Both the position numbers and the translations under genes were made by a program. From Croceivirga sp. (GTDB taxonomy: Bacteria; Bacteroidota; Bacteroidia; Flavobacteriales; Flavobacteriaceae), in contig JANQSA010000025.1 of assembly GCA_028284285.1 (NCBI GenBank), positions 1 to 64,000 on the forward strand: a DNA stretch of 64,000 nucleotides. Direction: 5' to 3'. Each line of letters starts with the position of its first letter. The first letter of the stretch is position 1. The notes under the pieces are model-generated. The model made no database searches, had not been told where the DNA came from, and worked only from the letters and a program-made list of their open reading frames with translations. Below are positions 23,157 to 32,211 of this stretch, piece after piece.

Positions 23157-24193
23157 ATCAGTGGGATTTTTACAATAAATCTGTCCTTTTCATGAGTAAC
23201 TATAATCTCAGAACTATTTACGATCCTATATCTCTTTCTAATCATGTCCAATCCTATTTTATTTCTTCTTGCGATAGCAATCTTTTTATTGAGGTTGTTG
23301 CAGACCACAAGCTCATTTCCTTCTGATTTTATATCGACCACCAAGGGAGATCTTTCATCTACTATATTGTGCTTAACCGCATTTTCAATTAACAATTGAA
23401 GCGTCATCGGAATTATTTGTTTGCTCAGTGATGCATCATCAATATTAAAATTGACCTGCAGTCCTTCATCATATCTGGATTGGAGTATTTCAATAAAACT
23501 CTTTATGAATTCAAGCTCCTCTTTCAATGGAACCAGATCTTTCTGATCCTGAAAAAGCACATAACGATAGATATCTGAAAGATTCTGAATAAATAACAGG
23601 GCGTTATCCTGATTAGATTTGGTTAAAGCGGATAAAATGCTCAAACTGTTAAATAAAAAATGTGGATTAATCTGATTCTTAAGCTGTACGTATTTTAAGC
23701 TGAGGTTCTCTTGATTGAGTCGTTCATTCTCAATCTCCTTTTCCTTACTCGCTCTTATTTGAAAGTGTATTTCAAGAATCGTAAGGGTAAACACTCCGAT
23801 AAGCAATCCCATCACAAAAGTGTCGCCAAAAATGTTGACATGATCCTTTAGTTCAAACTCACTGATATTTTGGGTTAGTAGTATTAGTACACCCATGGCA
23901 AAGACCAGTACAACGGTAATGAAAAAAATGGAAACAATTTCCAATACTATCTTTAAGTAAATCTTTGCGGAAAAAAAGTGATTCAATAACCGTACAACCT
24001 TGTAGATAATAAAGGTATTGACCAGAAGTACGGGTAAATTGAAGAAGAAGTCATGCACTAGTTTTGAAAATAAACTTCCTTCATGCTCTGTCAGTAACAA
24101 TCGAAAATATAACAACAGAAGAAAATATAGGACAACCCCAATACTAGAGGTTGCCCATATCATTGTTTTATTGGATTTCATGAAATTCTTCAT
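23153..24193 (-). CDS. LytS-like sensor histidine kinase
   Basis: A 346-residue membrane kinase with four hydrophobic segments (about residues 11-33, 48-70, 78-108 and 122-142), a short coiled coil (EKEIENERLNQENLSLKYVQL) and the His_kinase domain with phosphoacceptor His178 in LKNQINPHFLFNSL. The ATP-binding domain retains an N-box (LLIENAVKHNIV), but the G-boxes are reduced (NKIGLDMIRKRY), as usual in this family. Its stop overlaps the response regulator start. No periplasmic sensor domain, so the stimulus is probably sensed within the membrane. Confidence 0.92.
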   Translation of the reverse strand: MKNFMKSNKTMIWATSSIGVVLYFLLLLYFRLLLTEHEGSLFSKLVHDFFFNLPVLLVNTFIIYKVVRLLNHFFSAKIYLKIVLEIVSIFFITVVLVFAMGVLILLTQNISEFELKDHVNIFGDTFVMGLLIGVFTLTILEIHFQIRASKEKEIENERLNQENLSLKYVQLKNQINPHFLFNSLSILSALTKSNQDNALLFIQNLSDIYRYVLFQDQKDLVPLKEELEFIKSFIEILQSRYDEGLQVNFNIDDASLSKQIIPMTLQLLIENAVKHNIVDERSPLVVDIKSEGNELVVCNNLNKKIAIARRNKIGLDMIRKRYRIVNSSEIIVTHEKDRFIVKIPLI

Positions 24194-24216
24194 TTAACTG
24201 CATAGAATGTTTAAAA

Positions 24217-25191
24217 TTAAAGTTCCAGAGCAACACCTAGATTAAAACCTATCCAGGCGCTTATCATTCTTTCATCGTTGCTATCTTCAAAAATGGTGTA
24301 TGGAATATTTAAAGTTCCGAACTTACCGTCAACTTTCTGATCCGTGATATAGGTGTTAAAGGATGGTCCGGCGACTATTTTAAATTTATCATCGAGAGCA
24401 TACTGAAAATTAAGATCAAGCTTACTTAAAATGTTTAAGCCTTTCCATTTACCATTATAAAGAATGTTATTACCGCTCAACTCTAATGAAATTCCATGTC
24501 TTTTGGCAAACGAAAACAAAGATCCGAAGCCCAAACCGGCGCTGTAAACATTTTCATCTCCAAAACGGGAATAGCCTGTTTTGAGAATCGTATAGAACTC
24601 TCTTACGCCAAATTTAAAACTTGCATTCGCCAAAAGTGTTTCTCCACCGGAAACTTCTACAGTTTTGTAACCATTTTTTATAATATTGATAAGTCCAATC
24701 GGAGTCCCACCAGAAATTGAATCTGCAACATTGATCAGTCCAAACTGTACGCCATTGAGTCTTTTGGTATAATTGAACAGTCCTAGTTGCAGCCCTTTAT
24801 ATTCCCCGCTAACGATATTCGTTAATCCCATCTGAACCCCCCTGGAATCCTGATTGGCTATATTGGTAATTCCGGAAATCTGGATTCCCTGGGTACTTCC
24901 GGTGTTCACATTAGCTAATCCTCCGAATTGAAATCCTCTGACATCTCCTTTGTTATAATTCACTAAACCACCAAATTCAAATCCATTCACCCCACCATTG
25001 AGCCCCACAAGTAGATTAAATGAAGCATTGTTCGTGTAGTTTACAGCATTTACCCCATGAATGCCCAATGGATAAATAAATGTGATTTGTGTTTTTTTAT
25101 GTTCAACTTTTTCCTGAGCATACGTTAAGACACTCCATCCTGATAATAAAAGAATAATTATCCTTCCTTTTAATTTCTTTTGCAATCCCAT
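24217..25191 (-). CDS. LA_2272-type surface repeat protein
   Basis: A 324-residue exported protein (signal about 1-25, ending TYAQ). Residues about 55-185 consist of eight or so 18-22-residue repeats with the pattern G-hydrophobic-x-x-G-L-x-N-hydrophobic (FEFGGLVNYNKGDVRGFQFG..., VQMGLTNIVSGEYKGLQLGLFNY), as in the LA_2272/LA_2273 surface repeat family. The C-terminal part is beta-barrel-like and ends in LGVALEL. It is probably an outer-membrane protein. It is the first gene of a three-gene unit with the LytS/LytTR pair (23 bp gap), so it may be the sensed or regulated envelope component. Confidence 0.75.
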   Translation of the reverse strand: MGLQKKLKGRIIILLLSGWSVLTYAQEKVEHKKTQITFIYPLGIHGVNAVNYTNNASFNLLVGLNGGVNGFEFGGLVNYNKGDVRGFQFGGLANVNTGSTQGIQISGITNIANQDSRGVQMGLTNIVSGEYKGLQLGLFNYTKRLNGVQFGLINVADSISGGTPIGLINIIKNGYKTVEVSGGETLLANASFKFGVREFYTILKTGYSRFGDENVYSAGLGFGSLFSFAKRHGISLELSGNNILYNGKWKGLNILSKLDLNFQYALDDKFKIVAGPSFNTYITDQKVDGKFGTLNIPYTIFEDSNDERMISAWIGFNLGVALEL

Positions 25192-25718
25192 TTTGTTTTA
25201 TGTTTAAATGATTTTCGCGACAAAAGTCATGGGATAGGTAATGGTTAAAAAGCACCAATTGCCGAACATAAGGATCAGAACTATGAACTTTAAGATTCTT
25301 TGAATGAATAAAAACCATTTGGGCAATGGATAGGGTTATCAGCGTATTTGTGGTAATAGTTTGTACTTCTTCAAGCGAATGGAGGCAGGCCATCCCCAGG
25401 CTAGGTGGTAGTTCCAACAACAATGAAGCCTTTGTTGCTTGATGTAGGGAAAAACAGTGAAATCACAACAGAAGAGGACATTATTTCCTTATCCCGTCTA
25501 TTTATTGTCGTACAGGAAGGACATGGCATACTATCCAAAGCGCTCAACAACGCTCAACCCACGGTTAGTCTCCTTAAACATATCCACAATTGTTTTTCCT
25601 TTCCCATCGCCACACAGGTTACCTGTTCGGCTACCCAAAGTATTAAATCTTATAGCGGTTAGGTTGTATAGGGGAGGGGGAGGTATAATTTACAACAGCG
25701 AATTGCTCTGAAAACCCA

Positions 25719-25781
25719 GTTATCCCGACTTCGCCCTCTCTAGCTCGAGGAATACCAAGAGCGAAGGAGGACATTTTTATT
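25719..25781. repeat. Dispersed intergenic repeat, copy C
   Basis: GTTATCCCGACTTCGCCC, then CTCGAGGAATACCAAGAGCG and CATTTTTATT. It matches 13892-13955 over its whole length with a few substitutions. Confidence 0.6.
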
Positions 25782-25822
25782 TCTGCCTGCATAAGGATTA
25801 AAGGTATTTTTTGGAGGGCTAC

Positions 25823-25838
25823 GTCGGGCAGGCCCGAC
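25823..25838. repeat. GC-rich hairpin
   Basis: GTCGGGC-AG-GCCCGAC is a perfect 7-bp stem followed on the plus strand by CAACTTTTTTCT. It stands 66 bp after the end of the minus-strand gene at 25905. On the plus strand it would look like a terminator, but no plus gene precedes it. Confidence 0.45.
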
Positions 25839-25904
25839 CAACTTTTTTCTTAGAACAACCCCCGTGGACTACCCGAGCAGAGTGAGCGTGATCCAAAAAA
25901 TGGT

Positions 25905-26585
25905 TTACTTTTTTAAGGAAGCCTTCCTCAAAATTACAACCCCCATTAAAAAACGGCTGATCGGTTGCAATAAAGGATACATCCAGGTTACAATTATCCC
26001 GGCCCATGCCTTCTCAAAATAGCCCGAAAGAATGATCAAAAAAGTCAAAGGGGCGGCAAGCCAAAAGAGATAGCTCAACAACTTTTCCAATCCCTTGCCC
26101 CTCCATGTGGCCCATCCAAAAAAAATGGTTGCCAGCAAAAACGCGATAAGCAATACAAAGAACATACTGTCCCATTGCGCCATGTAGCTTTCGATATTTG
26201 TTCTTAATACCGCCTGTTCCGATGGAGCTGCTTCCGCATATTTTGCCCTCCAATTTCCATTTACGGAAAATATAATTCCGGAAATGCCCATCATTTCCAC
26301 AACTCCCCAAATCAAAAACCAAATCATCCCAAGACCTACCTTGGGAAGTTCTCTTTTTCTTAAAACATAAGTCAGGCCGAAATAAGCGGTCAATGCCAAA
26401 GGAATATGCAATAGGTTAACCCATTGTCGGGCCATATATAGGGGGTTTTTAGCAAGGGCCACAGCCTCATCAAAATCCTGTGGCACAGCATACAGCTTTG
26501 GGAGCAACCACAGCAGGGTGGTAGTTACAGCGGTTGTGAAAGCGCATATTGCCGAAATCTTGATAAAAGTTGCTTCATTTTTCAT
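25905..26585 (-). CDS. DUF4386-like multi-pass membrane protein
   Basis: A 226-residue protein with about six membrane segments (residues 9-31, 55-73, 83-103, 137-157, 168-186 and 192-215). The charge pattern and the position of the aromatic loop resemble the DUF4386 family of uncharacterised bacterial membrane proteins. There are no catalytic motifs. It is divergent from the LytTR regulator at 26846 across a 260-bp shared upstream region, so it may be a target of that regulator. Function unknown. Confidence 0.65.
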   Translation of the reverse strand: MKNEATFIKISAICAFTTAVTTTLLWLLPKLYAVPQDFDEAVALAKNPLYMARQWVNLLHIPLALTAYFGLTYVLRKRELPKVGLGMIWFLIWGVVEMMGISGIIFSVNGNWRAKYAEAAPSEQAVLRTNIESYMAQWDSMFFVLLIAFLLATIFFGWATWRGKGLEKLLSYLFWLAAPLTFLIILSGYFEKAWAGIIVTWMYPLLQPISRFLMGVVILRKASLKK

Positions 26586-26845
26586 AAACTTATTTCCAAA
26601 CAGCTGTCTAATTTATCTATGGATTAAGAACTTCCCAATCCAAAAGTGGCAGGTTGAGGAAAATAAAGGGTAAGCGGAGCATTCTGAACGGCTTAGCCTA
26701 GGGTGTTTTTATTTTAGTTGGACTTGTTCCTCTTTAAGGCCTTGTTCCTCTAGAAAAACCTATGCATTCCTTCATAGCAGATTTAACATCATCGATTTCA
26801 GTTAGAAGAAACCAGTTTGTACTTTTAAGGAAACAGCAATAAGGC

Positions 26846-27604
26846 TTGAAAAAACCGGTTTCCATTATCACCATTTTCGTACTCTTGAACCTCCTTGTAG
26901 GCCGTCTTTTTCAGGAGAGCCTGGGCGTGGTATGTTTTACTGAGTTGGGAATCGTTGCGCTATCCGGATTTGTTTTCTGGCGCGCTATTTCGGGAAAAAT
27001 AGCCGTATTCGCTAACCGTTGGAACGGAGGATTTAGCACCAAACAATTATGTATTCAAGGCGGAATGGGCCTTTCGTTAGCTACGGCAAATATCCTTATC
27101 GGACAGATGTTACTTATCTTTTTAATGACCACCATATATAATTGTACCTCTCCTAGCTTTGGTTTTATTAATGCCAGCTTAACGAACAACATAGCGGTGA
27201 ACTTGTTTTGCTACTTCGCTTTGTTGTTCTTTTTCGTGAATCACCAAAAAGAGAACAACGGCACCAGGGAAGCGGGAAATATGAAAGAGTCAACGGGTAA
27301 AGTAGAAGTTTCCAAAGGTAGCTCCAAATTGTTATTGGACCCCACGGAGATATCACATGTGGAAGCCTCGAACAATTGTGTTGTATTACATACAGCTCAA
27401 GGCAAGTTCATCAAATACCAAAGTCTGAAATCCCTTGAGGATGAACTTAAACCCTACAATTTCAAGAGGGTACACCGCTCCTTCCTGGTCAATGCCCATA
27501 CCATACGAATGATACGAAGGAACAAAAACGGTGACGGCACATTAACCTTAAAATGCGGGGCTTCGGTAAAGTTCAGTCGTACTTACCAAAACCATATTTC
27601 ATAG
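26846..27604 (+). CDS. Membrane-anchored LytTR transcriptional regulator
   Basis: A 252-residue protein with no receiver domain. The N-terminal half has four hydrophobic segments (about residues 4-22, 27-48, 72-98 and 112-132); the C-terminal half from about residue 150 is a LytTR DNA-binding domain (DPTEISHVEASNNCVVLHT, KYQSLKSLEDEL, FKRVHRSFLVNAHTIRMI). This is a one-component form frequent in Bacteroidota. The only in-frame start giving the full first helix is the TTG at 26846, directly after a TAA. It may regulate the flanking membrane protein (divergent) or the CBM9/DUF5916 gene 95 bp downstream. Confidence 0.82.
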   Translation: MKKPVSIITIFVLLNLLVGRLFQESLGVVCFTELGIVALSGFVFWRAISGKIAVFANRWNGGFSTKQLCIQGGMGLSLATANILIGQMLLIFLMTTIYNCTSPSFGFINASLTNNIAVNLFCYFALLFFFVNHQKENNGTREAGNMKESTGKVEVSKGSSKLLLDPTEISHVEASNNCVVLHTAQGKFIKYQSLKSLEDELKPYNFKRVHRSFLVNAHTIRMIRRNKNGDGTLTLKCGASVKFSRTYQNHIS

Positions 27605-27699
27605 CCCATTTCGCAACTTACCCTGTTTTTTCTGCGTTCTACATATCTGTTTTAGATACCGGTAAAATACACGAGTAGTTTTACAGGAAACCACTATTT

Positions 27700-29937
27700 A
27701 TGCGTTTGTCTGAAATGGGTATCAGCCTGCTCTTGTTTTTACTTTCTGAAGCCTCATGGGCTCAGACCTATCTGGATACGGTAAAGCGTATCCAAAAAAC
27801 GGATAAGGCGCTTGTTTTGGATGGATTCCTGGACGAAACCCTTTGGAAGGAAGCGGCTAATTTTGGTTTTATGGAGTGGCGGCCGGACTGGGGGAAAAGG
27901 GATTCCCTGACCACATTTTACATCACATTTGACAACCGGTATCTTTATGTTGGTCTGGATGCCAAAGACAGTCAACCTAACAAGATAATAAACAGGAACC
28001 TTATCCGGGATGGGTGGTATGGTGATGACTTCTTTGCCTTTCAAATAGATCCGAACCGTACCCAAAAGAATGCTTTTGTCTTCAGTATCTATCCCTCCGG
28101 AGCACGATATGACATGGCGATAGCCAACAATAATATACCACTCGGACGGTCGACCAATAACCCAGCTTATGATATGATCTGGGAAGGAAAAACCCGGATG
28201 ACTGAACAGGGCTGGCAGGCCGAATATCGGATCCCATTGTCTAATCTACGCTTTGAAATCAGAAATGGAGAAGTGACTGCGGCCATCTCGGGCCATCGCA
28301 CCATCAACCATGAGAACAAATTAATGGTATACCCCAGAATCCCACAAAATATCTCAGGGGCCAATGAGATGCCCTCATTGAAACAACCTGTTGTTTTTGA
28401 AGGGCTGCAGCCCAGAAAAGATTTGCAAATCACACCATACATCCTAGGTGCTAACCAGAATAGTTATTTCTTAAATGAACAAGCCTCCACCTATCAAAAA
28501 AACACTTTAAATGAATTGGATGCAGGTTTGGATGTGCGTTTGGGAATAACCCCAAGCCTTACATTGGATGCTACCCTGAACACAGACTTCTCTCAGGTTG
28601 AAATCGACGATCAATTGATAAACCTTACCCGGGCTTCCCTGTTTTTTCCGGAGCGACGAAAGTTCTTCCAGGAGCAAGCCGGGCTCTTTGATTTTAGTCT
28701 GGGGCGGTCATCCCAGTTGTTTTACAGCCGTGTTATTGGCATCAATGAGGGTCAGTTGATTCCAATTATTGGCGGCATACGGTTTACCGGTGAATTGGGA
28801 AATTGGGACATCGGCTTGCTTTCTTTACAAACTGAGGGAACCCGAGTTGATGAGGACGCTCTCCCCTCAGAGAATTTCAGTGTGCTTCGATTTCGAAAAA
28901 AGATGTTCAACAATCGTTCTTTTCTTGGCCTTATGGCTACGAACCAGCTTAGAAATGATTATGTCAATACTGCTTTGGGAATTGATGCCATGGTTGATTT
29001 AGGCAACGATAACTTTTTTATCGGTTCGGTGGTAACCAGCGTTGAGGGTGAAAATTACAGTGAAATAGCTTCTTATGGCTTAGATAACACACGGATGGCC
29101 CTGCTCTGGGACAAGCGTAAACAAGATGGCTGGTTCTACAGGATAACCTATGAGTTTTCAGGAGAAGATTTCAATCCGAGTATGGCGTTCTTGCAACGTG
29201 AAAGACATCACAATAACAATACCCAATTGAATTGGGGTAAGTTCAATAACAACCCGGAGGAACACGTTTTTCAGTACCAGCGGTGGATACCAGTATGGTC
29301 GGACACATATTACACCACCGATTTTTCAGAGCTACTCACCTGGGGCAACAGGAGCCAATGGATCGGAAGATTTTTTTCCGGTGATGAGATTTCTTTGTTT
29401 GCCCAACAACAGTATGAGTTTTTGCAGGAACCTTTGGAGTTTTCCAATACCATTACCATTCCCGAAGGAAGTTATTTCTTTGCTCTTTTTGGGGCGTCGT
29501 ATACTACAGGAACCCGGCGTTCCTTTAAATTTCCCATCGCTGTGGAATATGGGCAGTTTTTTGACGGCGAGAATCTGGAAATTCGAATTTCCCCGGAATG
29601 GAATATAAATGAACACTTTACGATGGAAGGATCCTATCGTTTAAATTACCTCAATTTTGATGTCAGGGATGTTAGCGAATGGATACATGTTCCGCAGGTA
29701 CGTTTGAACTGGGCCTATAATTTGCATCTTTCGGGCAGTCTAACGACGCAGTATAATTCAATTTCCGACCAGGTTTTTGCAGCAGTTCGGCTTCGTTACA
29801 ATTTCAAGGATGGTCATGACTTCTATTTTGTATACAACCAGGATTTCAATACGGAACGAGCTCAGGAAGTTCCCGGATTGCCCTATTATAACAATCAACT
29901 CTTTACAGTGAAATACAGCTATACATTCGTTCGATAA
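27700..29937 (+). CDS. CBM9-like/DUF5916 outer-membrane protein
   Basis: A 745-residue exported protein (signal 1-21, ending SWAQ). Residues about 25-200 form a carbohydrate-binding module family 9-like domain (ALVLDGFLDETLWKEAA, YITFDNRYLYVGLDAKD, DDFFAFQIDP). The remaining 540 residues are a DUF5916 domain with many alternating strands, ending in FTVKYSYTFVR, an outer-membrane barrel type of end. Proteins of this architecture are widespread in Bacteroidota and are sometimes near hydrolases or proteases; substrate and role are not established. The following DUF4440 lipoprotein gene begins 18 bp later, so the two may form an operon. Confidence 0.85.
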   Translation: MRLSEMGISLLLFLLSEASWAQTYLDTVKRIQKTDKALVLDGFLDETLWKEAANFGFMEWRPDWGKRDSLTTFYITFDNRYLYVGLDAKDSQPNKIINRNLIRDGWYGDDFFAFQIDPNRTQKNAFVFSIYPSGARYDMAIANNNIPLGRSTNNPAYDMIWEGKTRMTEQGWQAEYRIPLSNLRFEIRNGEVTAAISGHRTINHENKLMVYPRIPQNISGANEMPSLKQPVVFEGLQPRKDLQITPYILGANQNSYFLNEQASTYQKNTLNELDAGLDVRLGITPSLTLDATLNTDFSQVEIDDQLINLTRASLFFPERRKFFQEQAGLFDFSLGRSSQLFYSRVIGINEGQLIPIIGGIRFTGELGNWDIGLLSLQTEGTRVDEDALPSENFSVLRFRKKMFNNRSFLGLMATNQLRNDYVNTALGIDAMVDLGNDNFFIGSVVTSVEGENYSEIASYGLDNTRMALLWDKRKQDGWFYRITYEFSGEDFNPSMAFLQRERHHNNNTQLNWGKFNNNPEEHVFQYQRWIPVWSDTYYTTDFSELLTWGNRSQWIGRFFSGDEISLFAQQQYEFLQEPLEFSNTITIPEGSYFFALFGASYTTGTRRSFKFPIAVEYGQFFDGENLEIRISPEWNINEHFTMEGSYRLNYLNFDVRDVSEWIHVPQVRLNWAYNLHLSGSLTTQYNSISDQVFAAVRLRYNFKDGHDFYFVYNQDFNTERAQEVPGLPYYNNQLFTVKYSYTFVR

Positions 29938-29955
29938 CCCTTAACTCCGAGAATC

Positions 29956-30429
29956 ATGAAAAAATGTGTTCTATATATTTCAATCCTCCCTTGTTTTTTA
30001 TCCTGCATCCAGGAACAAAAAACGACTGGCCGGACAGAACAGGTCCAAGCCATTTCAAGTAAGGACCAAGAAATACTCAAGCATTTAAAGGAGGTGGATT
30101 GGCCAAAAGCGTATCGGGAACAGGATACCGTATTACTACATGCTATTCTGGGAGATGATTTTCAGATGATAGATGCCAGCGGGAATTGGACAACCAAAAG
30201 GGACGAATTGGACTGGATCAAGACGAATACCACGCAACAGGATTCCTTTTTTTATGAAATCAAACGCCTGGACATCCTGCCTAATGGGACCGCTTTGCTA
30301 TGTGGAACAGGGCATATTTTTAATGACTCATTAGAAACTACTTATCAATCCAGTAATGTTTTGATAAAACGGGAGGGCACCTGGAAAGCGGTATCATCCC
30401 ATGTTTCCGGGTTAAAAAAGGTAGATTGA
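29956..30429 (+). CDS. DUF4440/SnoaL-like lipoprotein
   Basis: A 157-residue protein with a lipoprotein signal (FLSC, acylated Cys at 17). Residues about 40-150 look like a cystatin-like NTF2/SnoaL fold of the DUF4440 type: KAYREQDTVLLHAILGDDFQMIDASGNWTTKRDELDWI, then a hydrophobic strand and the terminal VLIKREGTWKAVSSHVS. Members form small ligand-binding pockets or act as ketosteroid isomerase-like enzymes; this one cannot be assigned. Probably cotranscribed with the DUF5916 protein. Confidence 0.78.
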   Translation: MKKCVLYISILPCFLSCIQEQKTTGRTEQVQAISSKDQEILKHLKEVDWPKAYREQDTVLLHAILGDDFQMIDASGNWTTKRDELDWIKTNTTQQDSFFYEIKRLDILPNGTALLCGTGHIFNDSLETTYQSSNVLIKREGTWKAVSSHVSGLKKVD

Positions 30430-30782
30430 ATTTAAATCACCCGTTCCCGGTTTCATTTATACTCCTTTTTTGGACACAGCAAATATGAATTCCCTTTGCT
30501 TAAAATCCGATCGCCTCGTTGGGTACATCCGGGGGTACTCTCCGGTTTCCCTCCATATTTTGGTTTTGGATATGGAACCGCCAGAGTGAGTATCGTTTAT
30601 CCAATCCTTCAATCGATTAGCTGATTCGTAAGGGGTGTTTTCCTTATCAGAGATGATAATACTATCAAAAAACAACTATTTTAACAATGCAATGGCGCAA
30701 CCGGATCAAACGATACGAATCCTGATACCATATCCCCTAATCAGCCGTTAGTGAGATATATCAACTTACCAATAAACAAGCT
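30430..30782. other. Intergenic region
   Basis: 353 bp before the repeat lipoprotein gene. A 72-codon minus-strand open frame (30457-30675) has no recognisable features and no partner; I do not call it a gene. No hairpin or RNA is evident. Confidence 0.4.
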
Positions 30783-31991
30783 ATGAATCGTTATTTGTAC
30801 AGTATCCCCATTTTAACGTTTTTCGTTTTATTACTAGCCTGTGAAAACGAAACGGAGAACTCACCTTTGCCAATAAACGAAGAGTTTGATATGCTATTGG
30901 ATCCCGTAACCGGAGTCTTTACGTTTGAAGCGGTGACCAAGAGGGATGATGCCCTTTATCACTGGTATATTAACGATTCCCTCGTGAGTGTGACTACCTC
31001 CCCTAGTATTACGTACGATTTTTTTTCCGAAATAACGGGCAAACCACCTTTTGGCGAGGAACATACCGTTTGTTTGGACATTGAGCTAGCCAGGGGTACA
31101 CGAAATCCCGACCGTCATTGCGAGGTGGTTATCATTGCATCTCCTCCTGAAAAGTGCCCTAACCCGGGATTTACCACGGAAGAAACAAGACCAGGTACCT
31201 TCAGGTTCAGTGCCCCGCCCGTAGAACAGGGAATTTTCTATTGGTATATTGATGACATCCTGGCAGGGGATGCCGGTAGCCCTACCTTTGAATATGATTT
31301 CCTGTTGGACAATTCCGGTAATGTTCCCTATGGACCGGGAGATTACGATATTTGCCTAAGAATCCAGACCCCGGATTGCCCGGAGGGTTCCGAGCTCTTT
31401 TGCGATACTATTACTGTTACCTCTACCGCCGGTACATGCCCTGTTGCGGACTTTACGATATTGGAGCCCCAACATTTGAGTTTTGTAATTGGCGCAACAG
31501 CTGATGAGATTGGACAGTATTATTGGTTTTTTCAAGGAGAAGTGGCCGCGCTCAACCAGGTGTTCCGCCCATTTGAATATTCCAATGCGCTACAAGTGGA
31601 CGATCCTTATGGAACAGGTCCCGGGGATTATGAGATATGTTTGCAGATACAGACTACGGATTGCCCTCAAGGCTCGGAAGTAATCTGTAAGACCTTGACA
31701 GTAGATCAAATCGCACCCTGCCCTCAATCGGTCTTTACTACAGAGGACAGGGGTAGTGGGGTATTCAGTTTCACCTCCTCCTTTCCAAGAGACGAAGGGC
31801 TGCACTATTGGTATATTGACGGACTATTAGCGGGGGATGCCGGCAACAATGCGTTTGTTTATAATTTCCTTTCCGGGAATACCGGAAACATACCCTCAGG
31901 GCCCGGTGAGTATGAGATCTGTCTGAGGATTGTTACCCCCGCCTGTGAACAGGGAACCCGATTGTTCTGCGAGACGGTCATCGTACAGTGA
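30783..31991 (+). CDS. Lipoprotein with four tandem Ig/PKD-like repeats
   Basis: A 402-residue protein with a lipobox (LLAC, Cys20). The mature part consists of four units of about 90 residues, each with G-hydrophobic-F-x-F, (H/Y)YWYI(D/N)D, a (Y)(D/N)F segment, G-(P/E)-G-(D/E)-Y-(D/E)-I-C-L, and a paired Cys at the end (FCDTITV, ICKTLTV, FCETVIV). The conserved Cys pairs suggest one disulphide per unit. The units resemble PKD/Ig-like beta sandwiches and are probably exposed on the cell surface. No enzymatic motif. It stands alone on the plus strand. Confidence 0.78.
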   Translation: MNRYLYSIPILTFFVLLLACENETENSPLPINEEFDMLLDPVTGVFTFEAVTKRDDALYHWYINDSLVSVTTSPSITYDFFSEITGKPPFGEEHTVCLDIELARGTRNPDRHCEVVIIASPPEKCPNPGFTTEETRPGTFRFSAPPVEQGIFYWYIDDILAGDAGSPTFEYDFLLDNSGNVPYGPGDYDICLRIQTPDCPEGSELFCDTITVTSTAGTCPVADFTILEPQHLSFVIGATADEIGQYYWFFQGEVAALNQVFRPFEYSNALQVDDPYGTGPGDYEICLQIQTTDCPQGSEVICKTLTVDQIAPCPQSVFTTEDRGSGVFSFTSSFPRDEGLHYWYIDGLLAGDAGNNAFVYNFLSGNTGNIPSGPGEYEICLRIVTPACEQGTRLFCETVIVQ

Positions 31992-32211
31992 TCCGGGAAA
32001 ATAGGATGCTGAGAAACTGTTCCAATTAAATGGAAGGTTTCTTGAGGCCTTAATGTGGATTATTGTCCTTACCCAAGTAAGAATTCCATAATTTGTTGTT
32101 TTTAGTCCCGACTAGCCTTCGACCCAAATTTTAAAATGGCACAAGAAAGTTGGATATAACGATTTCAAATTCTTATGCATCTTATATATTGAGGCATCAA
32201 TACAATTACGA

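Larger units (their letters stand above)
25192..25904. other. Intergenic region with repeats and no clear gene
   Basis: Two overlapping plus-strand open frames at 25405-25711 (85 and 84 codons) have no start context and unnatural composition; the reverse strand has no better candidate. They may be traces of a dead element. The right part holds the dispersed repeat copy C (25719-25781) and a GC-rich hairpin (25823-25838). No RNA gene recognised. Confidence 0.4.

Noticed and set aside
25103..25711. Open frames on both strands in the intergenic region (106, 85 and 84 codons)
   Set aside because: Overlapping each other or the start of the LA_2272-type gene, with no domain or start support.
30457..30675. 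72-codon minus-strand frame
   Set aside because: No motif, no partner and no start context; most likely chance.
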